The position numbers and the translations under genes are program-made. From Ophiobolus disseminans (Eukaryota; Ascomycota; Dothideomycetes; Pleosporales; Phaeosphaeriaceae): DNA of 64,000 nt. Below are positions 11,225-20,779 of the stretch, one piece after another. How positions within the stretch are numbered: the first letter of the stretch is position 1; the number at the start of each line of letters is the position of its first letter. The notes below the pieces were generated by a model. That model was not told the DNA's origin, did no database searches, and saw nothing but the letters and a program-made list of their open reading frames with translations. The DNA is taken from assembly GCA_010093685.1 (NCBI GenBank), contig MU006219.1, forward strand, positions 1,011,531 through 1,075,530, in the 5' to 3' direction.

Positions 11225-11465
11225 ATGCTAGCTTGAGGGAGAAGAAGGTATCCAGTGGTGTGAACAGCGGGGTATACGTGCGGTGAAAGTCAATGGGCAA
11301 AATGTCATTTTCGAAAGTCGTTAACTTTGAAGATTCTCGTCACAATGACCACGACACTATTGCTATCTCAGCAGCTGAGACAGCTTGGACGTATAAAATC
11401 TCACTGCTTTACGGGTCAGATGAAATGTGTCTAACCTTGCCGACCTAAGGTCTACCCATCTACCG
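11225..11465. other. convergent 3' flanks
   Basis: A short gap between the end of the plus-strand DUF6604-like pseudogene and the stop of the minus-strand gamma-glutamyltransferase. No gene is seen. Confidence 0.5.
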
Positions 11466-13354
11466 CTACAACGGCACGGCAGCGCCATCACCGCGGAGAT
11501 CGCTACCACCGCTCCACACCAAAATACCATCATCTACATGTCGTCTAATGATCTGGCCTCGCCCGAACATACCCCTTCCGTATCCTTCAAGCTGCTCAAC
11601 GCTGTGTCCAAGGGCACGCAGCTCCTCGACAACCTTTGGGTCAATTCCTTCCTCGAGATAGATTGTGGCATCAGTCATCTTTCCATCAGCGCTTGGCATA
11701 CCAGCACCAATGCAGAAGCGCGGCGAATCTAACGCAGCTTGCGGGTTTAGTTTGAAGACTTCCTGGTTGAGCAGGACCTGCACGTGACCCTGGGGTTGCA
11801 TGAAGCCGCCCATGACGCCGTACACAGAGTGCAGGCTGCCGTCATTTGCGTACGTAGTCAGACCCGGGATAATGGTGTGGTACGGTCGCTTGCGCGGCGC
11901 CAGGACGTTGGGGTGGTTCTTATCGAGGCTGAAGTTCGCGCCGCGGTTCTGTAGCGTGAAGCCGCAGCCTTTGGGGATGATGCCCGTGCCGAAGCCGCCG
12001 TAGTTGCTGTTAATGAAGGAGATGGCGTTGCCGTCTGAGTCGGAGCAGCAGAAGTACACCGTGTCGCTTTGGAGATGAGCTGGTGAGCCGTGGACGGGTG
12101 CTGAGACCGCCTTCTTTGGGTCGAAGAGTTTCGCTCGATCGCTGAGGTATTTCTCCGAGATGAGTTCTGCGGACGGTACTTTGACGATGTTGGGGTCAGT
12201 TACGAACCAGTGTGCGTCGGAGAAGGCGAGGCGGAGAGCTTCGATGCACGCGTGGAGGTGTTGCGCGGTGTTGTGGTCCTTGTGACTCCATTTCGAGATC
12301 TTGCCTTGCTTTTCTAGCTCCTGGATGATGCCTAGAGCCATGAGGGCTACGATGCCTTGGCCATTAGGCGGATGCTCCCATAGCTCGATACCTCCTTCCG
12401 TGGTGTCACCGACACCTTGGCCAGTATACTTGAGTGAGATTGGTTCGACGGGCTCAGATCCTGTCTCTGCATGGTGCTTCAAGTCATCGAGGGTGAGATG
12501 GCCACCAAGATCAGAAACAACTTTCACCAGCTGCTTAGCTACTTCACCTTCATAAAACCCTTTCTTGCCGTGCTTTGCGAGTAGCTTGAAAGTGTTGGCA
12601 ATTGTCGGGTTCTTCATGATCTCGCCAGCTTTTGGTGCTCTGCAGCCGTCTTCTGCAGATGCATCCTTCTTGAGCATCTCATGGCCGTTTGGTGACGCCT
12701 TCTTTAGCTGCGACTCGCTCGCTGCCCACTGCTCAAATGTCAGTTCTCTTGCTTGCTCTCAAAGACCATCTTGAAACTCACAAAATCAGCAGATAGCTCT
12801 GAAACAGGGAACCCTTTGTCGGCCAACTCGATTGCAGGCGCAAGCACGTCCTCCATGCTTAATTTTCCACTTCCAAAGCGCTCAACAGTGTCGACCCATC
12901 CCGCAGCTGCTCCAGGTACAGTAGCCGCATGTACACTCATCATGGGGATCTGTCCTTGCTCTCCTTCTGCGATCTTGAGATCTTTCCTGATCTTCTCGAG
13001 TGTGACCTGTCCGCCAGAGCGTCCAGATCCATTGAGAGCGGACACCTTTTTCGTCTTGGCGTCATAGTAGAGACAGAACATGTCACCACCAATACCTGTA
13101 GAGCTTGGTTCCGTAACATTGATGGCCGCTGCGGCAGCTACTGCCGCATCCTACACATCGTGAGTGCGCAAACTGAGCAACAATAGATTACGTCATACTG
13201 CCGCATTTCCACCCTTTCTCAGAATCTCAATTCCAGCTGATGTCGCGAGAGGCTGAGTACATGAGACTATGCCTTTCGTACTGTGAACTACAGATCGTCG
13301 ACTTGGAAAGTGAACGAACCGAGGTTCAGGATGGGGGTACACGTTGCAGCCCAT
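11466..13354 (-). CDS. gamma-glutamyltransferase-like glutathione hydrolase (YwrD-like)
   Basis: Exons 13199..13354, 12782..13150 and 11466..12728 encode 595 aa. Introns are 48 nt (GTATGA/GTAG) and 53 nt (GTGAGT/AGCAG). Family blocks are complete: GIEILRKGGNAADAAVA near residue 40, EPSSTGIGGDMFCLYYD, HAATVPGAAAGWVDTVERFG, SPNGHEML, and PPNGQGIVALMAL. The autoprocessing threonine is about residue 398 in SDTVYFCCSDSDGN, followed by SFINSNYGGFGTG. This form of the cleavage motif is that of bacterial YwrD-like enzymes rather than classic secreted GGT. No signal peptide or membrane anchor is seen, so it should be cytosolic. It would cleave gamma-glutamyl bonds of glutathione or related amides. It diverges from the release-factor gene across a 431-bp promoter region. 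Confidence 0.9.
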
Positions 13355-13785
13355 TGTTCGTGGTGTGTGAATTGTGGTGTATTTTGGCCCTTTTGCTACG
13401 TCGAGAAGGTGGCACGCAAGCTTGAAGACTTGGGTAGACAATGGACCAAATCGCAGTTTGTGGGGTATGGTAAATGTCCTCATTCATCACTAACGACAAA
13501 CGGCTATCCCCGGAGAGGGGCGACACCGTTCGGATTGCCGGTTTCGCAGAGTACATCCTCGGAGCAACGTATCGCGAGCGTTGCGATACACATGACGTCT
13601 CGATGCAGATTAGATGGTGATAGGATAGGAAGGTTGCCAACGAGAAAATTTGGGAAGCTCGGCATATCAGAAGGCTGCCAGGCTGAGGGGCTGATCACGT
13701 GCAGCGCGACGTACTGCGCTTGCGGAATTTCGGAAAACGCGTCGGAGCCTTTTTCGTGTGTAACATCGACGACACTACCACAATA
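13355..13785. promoter_or_regulatory. shared divergent promoter region
   Basis: 431 bp between the start codons of the minus-strand gamma-glutamyltransferase and the plus-strand mitochondrial release factor. It must hold both promoters. No specific site could be assigned with confidence. Confidence 0.5.
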
Positions 13786-15138
13786 ATGATCTCTGCGCCA
13801 TGGGTATGTTGCAATTGCCTGTCTCGCACTGGGAAAACTCTATTTAGACGCAGTCTGCGATATCAATCGACTGGTGAGTGACCCCCTACATCTTCAGATG
13901 AGCCATTGCTGACCAGGTGTAAGCGACTTCTGGAAATGTGCCCAAAGCTCTCCTTACCAGAGCCCGCGATATCGCCATCGAACATAAAGTACTGTCGGAG
14001 AAGCTTGCGAACGGCTTTGACACACGCGCAGCGAAGAAGCTGGGGGAGTATAGCCCCATAGTGAATGCTTTAGGAAAATGGGACAAGGCTAGTGAGGTGA
14101 GCAGCGATGCGGGTGGACGGCAGGGCGATCAGTTATACTGATCTGACTAAGTCGGTGACAGAGCTCACTTCCTTGATACACGACTCCACGACCGATTCCG
14201 AATTACGGTCCCTTGCGGCAGACGATCTAGAAGAAACACGGGCACAACTGGCGGCCGCCTCGCAAAGCTTGATTACCTCCTTGGTCCCTGTGCATCCTTT
14301 TGCACATCTTCCATGCCTCCTAGAGATACGGCCGGGCGCCGGCGGCTCCGAAGCTGCGATCTTTGCAGGCGATCTGTTCCGTATGTACTTAGCCTTCTGC
14401 AACGGCAACGGCTTCCGCACAGGTATCTTGAAGTACGAGAACATCAACGGTACATCAGAAGCTGGCGTACCGCTGTCGGAAGCCATCATTGAGGTGGAAA
14501 GTGATGACGCTTATGGCGTGTTCAGATGTGAGGCTGGTGTGCATCGCGTCCAGCGTGTGCCCGCGACCGAGACCAAGGGCCGCACACACACAAGCGCGGC
14601 ATCCGTCCATGTTCTTCCTAGTCTGCAGGATAACTCTTCCGTGCAAGAGGACTTTGACAATCCAGAGAGCGACTACTACATTGATCAGAAGGAAGTCAAA
14701 GTCGAAGTCATGAGAGCAAGTGGGGCGGGTGGCCAGCACGTTAACAAGACTGAGTCGGCAGTGCGGCTCACACACACCCCCACAAACACAGTAGTCGCCA
14801 TGCAAGATTCTAGATCTCAGCACAAAAACAAAGAGGCGGCCTGGGCACTCTTGCGCTCGCGCATTGCCCAGTCGCGACGAGAGAAGCGAGAAGAAGAGAT
14901 GGCCAACATGAGGCGAAGTGTGATAGGTGTGGCGAAAATGGGCCGTGGAGATAAAGTGCGTACGTACAACTGGGGCCAGCAACGAGTCACCGACCACAGA
15001 AGCGGGATCACCGTTCACGGCCTCGACGATGTAATGGAGGGCGGCCAAACGCTCAGTAAGGTCATGGACAGTGTCCGCGGGTGGCTCATGGAGAGAGACG
15101 TCGAGGCTCTGATTGCTGAAGAGGCCGAGAAGAAATGA
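13786..15138 (+). CDS. mrf1: mitochondrial peptide chain release factor 1
   Basis: Exons 13786..13873, 13924..14096 and 14152..15138 give 415 aa. The N-terminus (CCNCLSRTGKTLFRRSLRYQST) is basic and Ser/Arg-rich, like a mitochondrial targeting sequence. The PCRF domain carries LEIRPGAGGSEAAIFAGDL and VPATETKGRTHTSAASVHV. The catalytic GGQ is at about residue 281 in RASGAGGQHVNKTESAVRLTH. The C-terminus includes YNWGQQRVTDHRSGITVHGL. The protein ends translation at UAA/UAG in mitochondria by triggering peptidyl-tRNA hydrolysis. Introns are 50 and 55 nt. The first intron uses the AAG acceptor at 13923, because the nearby CAG at 13916 breaks the frame. Confidence 0.93.
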
Positions 15139-16546
15139 CCACCCTGCATTCCCGCACTGTTCTGGACTCCGGACTCACGATTCGTTGAAACGTGCGGACT
15201 AATTTAGCCTCCCAGATGAATGGAGAATTGTGGTCGACAGAGGAGCGTGTCCAAAGCCGAGGCCAGGTTTGCGCATGCAGGCACCCGTCACTCTCTGTAG
15301 AGCGTGACCAAACGTGGTGTGCAGAACGAAGCGCCCACTTGATGTACCCACCCGTTCGTCTCCGCTTCACAACACTGGCATGTGTTCACGCACGACTTGA
15401 TGAACATACTCCCCTTCAGACGGCGCTTGGAAAGTCTAAACCAAACGCTGTTAATCAAATTTCTCTACCCTGAAGTCCTGTGATGATTGGAACGAGGCGA
15501 CTGGACCAACGATGACCGGCATGCTGTCCCAGTTGGGTGGCTTGGTACTAGACAACTGGTTCCCCAAGCAAGGGGTCCCTTCAACTGGGATTCCATTGTG
15601 GCGGTAAGCCTTCGGTAAGCCATCGCGATCTAAATTCTTACTACCACAAGTAGGCTATACAACGCATGCCACATTGTTGCGAATGCAAGTGCGAGTTCAT
15701 CTTGATTGATATCGGGATCGACCTGCATACTTCTCGACGCATGCCAACCATCAGCAATTGAATCGGTCGTTCATACTCTTCTCGATACTCATCAGATGAT
15801 GGTGCTGAGGTGGACAAGTATGAGTCCTTCGATCTAGTGCTATAGATCCACGTGGTTTTGATAGCCGATCAACGCCTCTGCAAGCTCTCATCTACGAGGA
15901 GACGGATCGTGCAGCACACCACAATGGCGATTAACCCTGCTGCTATCTGCACGGTTAACGCTAATACATGCATGCCACAATGTTGCTAGGGTTGTCTGGG
16001 ACCTGTTTTCACATCTCGAGTACTCAATGGTCTATAATGGACGCCGCAGACGATATAGCACGCACCAACGGCATGGCGGCCCACTCCAACAAACAAAGGA
16101 TGTGTTCCCTCGCAACCCATGCTGCGGGGTGTTGTGATCCAGTTGCCGAAAGATGTCGGTCAATTGGTGTTGATTGCTCGCGTCAGTACAGTCGAGTCAA
16201 TGCCGCTAACGACAAGCCAATTGACTAGACGAACCCAGACCCGAACTTCACGACCCGCTACTACTTCCCCGCATTTCATCCGGGAGCTACCCCGGATTTC
16301 ACTTGAATTAGTCGTCTGGCGTCCCATGTTAAGCGCGTGTGATGGTCCATCAAGCTACGAAATGTGGAGATCTAGATCGCTAGGAATACGTTGTCCGAAT
16401 GTGGAGAGTTTGTGGAGGCAGGTGTTGCGGAGATATAGCATGCATGATGGCCTCTCCATCGTGGGGCAGTCTTTCCAAGGCCATCTCTTGATCTCCTCTC
16501 TTTGAGGTCCAAGCAGTCCTTTTCAGTCGAGCACAATCTGCCCATC
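15139..16546. other. intergenic, about 1.4 kb
   Basis: This is the 3' flank of the release factor and a long upstream region of the MFS transporter. The motif ATGCATGCCACAATGTTG near 15968 has a close relative near 15664 (CGCATGCCACATTGTTG), so a short dispersed repeat or shared binding site is possible. I see no gene. Confidence 0.4.
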
Positions 16547-18566
16547 ATGGCTTCGAACACTACTGCCACAGACTATGCGCAAGAGAAACAAGACGTTCAA
16601 TATGTCGAACATGTGCGAGACTCACCCACCGACTCCTCCCATGATCTCCAGAAAGAGCGGACTCTGGAGGGCATCGATATGAACAACTCGTACGCCGTCA
16701 AAGGCGACGACTCGGATGGTAAAGTGGAGTGGAATGCCCGAAGCATGTGTGCAGCTGTATTCTTGGCTGCTCTCTACACAGGTATGTCGGCGAGCACTTC
16801 CCTCTGGCCACATCACGCTGACCCTCAACAGGCTCCCAAGTCATCCTCTACTTTACTGGCGGATCGCTTGGGTTCATCGCAGAAGATCTCGGGCTCGAGC
16901 GTGGCATAGCATGGCTTCCAACAGCTAACATCCTTGCTATCGCTGCTGCTTGTCCCTTTGCTGGCTATCTCCAAGATCTGTTCGGCAAACGCTACATTGC
17001 TCTTTTTGGGTCCGTGTGCATCTGTATCGGCTGTGCACTTGTTGGATCGGCCCACAACTTCGCTCAGATGCTTGCTGGTATGGCTCTGTCGGGCGTAGGA
17101 GCTGCTGTTGGTGAGCTCACGGGACTTGCTGGGTAAGAGCCTTTTCTGATACGTTTTACTATGACTAATATCCGCATAGCCTCGCTGAGATCGTACCAGT
17201 CAAGTATCGTGGATACTCATTGGCTTTAGTCACTGCATTCGTTCTTCCATTCTGCCCATACCTTCTCTACGTTGAGTTATGGTCGCACAGTGATACAAAA
17301 GTCGGCTGGCGCTGGGGACCGTGGTGTGCGTTGATGTACAACGGCATCGTTGGTTTAGGCCTTGCATTCACATACTTCCCGCATAACCACACTCGCGCGG
17401 AAGGCTTCTCTCGCATGGCAATCATCAAACGTATTGACTTTATTGGAGGTGCTCTGTCTATCACTGGATTGACTCTTTTGTAAGTACACATCTGGACACA
17501 TCGTATGCGGCGACTAACGCGATCTAGCCTTGTGTCGCTCCAGTCAGGCGGTTACACTCATCCTTGGGCTTCTGGATACGTTCTTGGAACGATGTTGGTC
17601 GGGCTTGCCCTTATCGCTGCTTGGGTCGTATACGAGGCAAAATTCGCTCGCCACCCAATGGTGCCCGGTGAGCTGTTCAAGGGTCAACGCATCGTCGGAC
17701 TTGCCTATGTCATTGCATTCGCAGCTGGCATGAACTTCTTTTGTGAGTACTTCACGATCATTGCCGGTGCTCAAACTGACGTCTCCAGCTATCCTGAACT
17801 TCTTCCCTGTAACATTCACGAGCGTTTATGATCCCGTTCCAATCCAAATCGGTCTCCGAGGATTGCCTCCTGCATTCGCAACAGCGTTTGGCGCCATCGG
17901 GTTCAACGCAGCACTCTCTGCCTTCCCAAACCGCACTCGGGAAGTCTTGCTAGTAGCTGTGCTGCTTATGACCGGATTCGCCGGTGCGCTTGCAGTCATG
18001 ACACCAGAGAACGAGAAACTCGTGGTCGCTCTCGGGTCAATTGCTGCCGTCGGTGTCGGTGGCGTCCTCGTTCCTGCTGCAACCGTGGCTATGTTGGTGT
18101 GTCCCGACGCCTTGATTACTACCGCCGCCGCACTTTCGCTCTCCATCCGCACAGTGGGCGGCTCGATTGGGTACTCCATCTACTACAACATCTTTGCCAC
18201 CAAACTTGAGAAGAATCTGCCCGTCTATGTTGCTGAATACGCGATGAAGGCAGGATTGCCAATCACTTCTGCGACGCAGTTCGTAACCCTGTTCTTGACG
18301 AACCCGAAGGCACTGGCCACAACGCCTATTCCCGGTATGACGCCAGCGGTTATTGCAGGTGCAACGAAGGGATCACAGTGGGCTTTTAGCCAGAGTTTGA
18401 AATATGTCTGGGTAAGTCTCGCCCGTCTACTTATGTAGAGGAGCTAGTCACTGATCATTCCTAGTTTACATCAATCGCCTTCGGAAGTATCGCAATTGTC
18501 TGCACGATTCTGCTGCCGAGCACCAAGAAGTATCAAACCAACCGTGTTGCGGTACAGATCAGCTAA
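16547..18566 (+). CDS. TRI12-family MFS efflux transporter
   Basis: Six exons are predicted: 16547..16781, 16832..17132, 17180..17479, 17528..17742, 17789..18411 and 18465..18566, giving 591 aa. All five introns are 46-53 nt with standard GT-AG borders. A hydrophilic N-terminus of about 65 residues precedes some 14 hydrophobic segments. The family signature is visible: VILYFTGGSLGFIAEDLGL, GKRYIALFGSVCICIGCAL, GVGAAVGELTGLAGLAEIVP, VKYRGYS, and a late LSIRTVGGSIGYSIYYNIF. TRI12-type pumps sit in the plasma or vacuolar membrane and export toxins or siderophores by proton antiport. The substrate here cannot be told. No biosynthetic genes lie next to it, so a role in a metabolite cluster is not supported. 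Confidence 0.9.
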
Positions 18567-19374
18567 AAGAGTCGGTTTGTCTTGATGGTTAGCTTATTCC
18601 CATCTTGCACAGCTATTATTTGTTGGTATTGTGATTCGGCTTGTATCAAATACCACATCTACAGCTGAAAATACCACTGAACGTATGTCACACCAGCAAG
18701 TGATGGTAGTGCGGTGATGATGGTATTTTCGCTTGTGGCGTCCATCAGCCAGCCTCATTTCTGGGCGACGGCAGGCAGTGACGATCCTAAACATCGCTCT
18801 TCAATGCGACCGATTGTTCCTCGCCAACGCCATCCTAGTGCCTGTAACGAAGAAGTGACAGTCATGTGTCGACGACATCACAAGGTACACTACGAGTGGA
18901 TATCGAAACCACTTTTGAGAATTCGGCCGTGGCTGACTCCAGCATGCTTGCGATGTTTGTGGGTCGTATCGCCCCAGACCCTACACAGTCCGGACAAGTA
19001 CACCTCGTTTCCTTAAAGAGCGTCGAGATGCCGACCTGTGGCTTTTGGACGCAGGCTTGAGGCTTGGGTTTGACAGTTTAGCGAGTTTAGAGTATGATCT
19101 TACCATCTTGCTCGACGCGCTAAGAGACACCATTGATTTAGGAACTTGGCAGACTGGTTGATCACCCTCTTTTGGTTCACCTAGATCGACTCTCCTAGAG
19201 TTGGCTAACTTTATTCTTCATCGCGACCAATTACACCGCTGAGTGCCTGAAAGCCAACCACAAGATTGTTGATCGTTGAGCGCACTTGGGCAAGGCATAA
19301 GTACCATGCCCATTGCTACCTCCCGCGAAGTCTTTTGCTCTCCCCAATCGCTCGTCTTCCATCGTTCAGCCGCC
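18567..19374. other. intergenic, nothing recognised
   Basis: About 800 bp between the transporter and the frameshifted secreted-protein gene. There are no coding frames with support and no repeat. Confidence 0.45.
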
Positions 19375-20175
19375 ATGCGTACCAGTGCCTTCCTCCTATT
19401 CTTGACTGGCTTCGCCTTCGCTGCTCCTGCAGACAAAAAGGATCTCTTCCCCAAATGCAAAGCCACCAAAGACCTGGTCTACAATGCTGCACAGCTCCTC
19501 AGAGGCAATTCTAATAACCTCAAGTTCTGCCTAGAGAAGATTTTCAAGATCAAGCCCGTCATCAGAACAATTATGGTGGATGCAAAGAAGACCGTGCAGG
19601 TCGTCAATACAGTGCGGAATGTCGTGACGTCGGCGGAGGGACTGTTACAGTTACCGGGAGCACACCCGTTGTGACTTTTACATCTGACGTACTGTAAGTA
19701 ATAGCAGTTCATTATAGCAGCCTGTTCTTGGTGGTAAATGCTTCGTTGCTTTCTCTGCGCGCAGTACAATCGCCATCTTCTGTCCAAATGCTAACTCTCC
19801 ATAGCACGGTCACAATTTTCGTACCCTGCGCTAATGGAACGCCCATTCCCCAGAAGCGAGGTCTCGATGAAAGAGCAGATAACTGCCCCGAGGTGCCCCT
19901 TCTCGGCTTTGCTTGCGGTGTCCTGAGTTATGCCTGCGACTGCCTGGTGATACCGACACCAACCATCACAAAGGCCAGCGTCAGGCAAGTGACAGCTGTT
20001 ATTACGCAGAGGGTCGATGTTACAACTACTGTAAGGAAATGTTGGTTTTCTCAAAGCGCGCTGTCGCTGATGATTCCAGGTTCAAGCCACCACCACGGAG
20101 ACTCCAGCGGCTCAGACGGAGACCGCTGCTGGTGTTGCGACCCTTTCGAGGTGCAAAGCTGAAGCTGTACGGTGA
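19375..20175 (+). pseudogene. small secreted Cys/Thr-rich protein, apparently frameshifted
   Basis: The start MRTSAFLLFLTGFAFAAPA is a clear signal peptide, followed by PKCKATKDLVYNAAQLL. Near 19645 the reading must move one base to continue into GGTVTVTGSTPVVTFTSDV, the Thr/Val-rich region usual in this fungal secreted family. No GT-AG intron fixes this. After it, two good introns fit: 19694..19804 (GTAAGT, GCTAAC branch, ATAG) and 20031..20079 (GTAAGG/CCAG). They join to TVTIFVPCANGTP, then CGVLSYACDCLVIPTPT with the typical Cys cluster, and VQATTTETPAAQTET, ending at TGA 20173-20175. Further family-like coding (DPDMKVFQ and CDGQKFCFGV) follows out of frame up to about 20290, so a second break is possible. 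Function is unknown; family members are extracellular. Confidence 0.55.
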
Positions 20176-20779
20176 TCCAGACATGAAGGTCTTCCAGTGC
20201 TGTAGTCAATGCTCAATTCTGCGATGGCCAGAAATTTTGTTTTGGTGTTCCAGCACCATTGTCTTTACCACCCAAAATTTCTCCTGCTAACGTGAGCTGA
20301 TTGCACTTCATCATACCTAGGTCTACTTGGAGGATGATTATATGCGATGGAGCGGCGCCAATCAAACGAACACAGCCTGTGCGACGATGTACTAGCTCAT
20401 GTATAACTACAAGCAGAAGACCCACAACTCAATGGTTTCTCGTTATGCACGTAACAGACCGTTGAAGCTTAGCAATGCTGTTTCCGGTGAACGATGCGGG
20501 GTGCGACAACCCCACCTTGTCCACGCCTCGCCTAAATCGACTGGCCACCTCGTCTTCTCCACCTCGCCCGACATCATGCAAAGTAATCTTGTGCATCCTG
20601 AGGCAGCCTTTCTGTTCGTCCAAACCAATCCCCAGTCGCCTGATGCCTTGCCATCATGCAGCTGCCTACGTGCATCCATAGGAGCCGAGCGACGTTGGGA
20701 GGACGGCTGATCCTACATAACCCCTCTTTCAGCCTGCTCCTTCTCGGGGCAGGCTGCTTCATCTCAACCGCCGTCAGCC
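20176..20779. other. 3' flank with possible residual coding, then intergenic
   Basis: To about 20400 there are readable peptide pieces that resemble the C-terminal part of the secreted-protein family but in shifted frames. Beyond that the sequence is ordinary intergenic DNA leading to the RT-like gene. Confidence 0.4.

Noticed and set aside
14455..15048. 197-codon antisense frame in the release-factor gene
   Set aside because: Lies entirely over conserved RF1 coding sequence and has no motif.
16547..18566. TRI12-type transporter as part of a toxin or siderophore cluster
   Set aside because: No synthase, P450 or other biosynthetic gene lies within the window near it.
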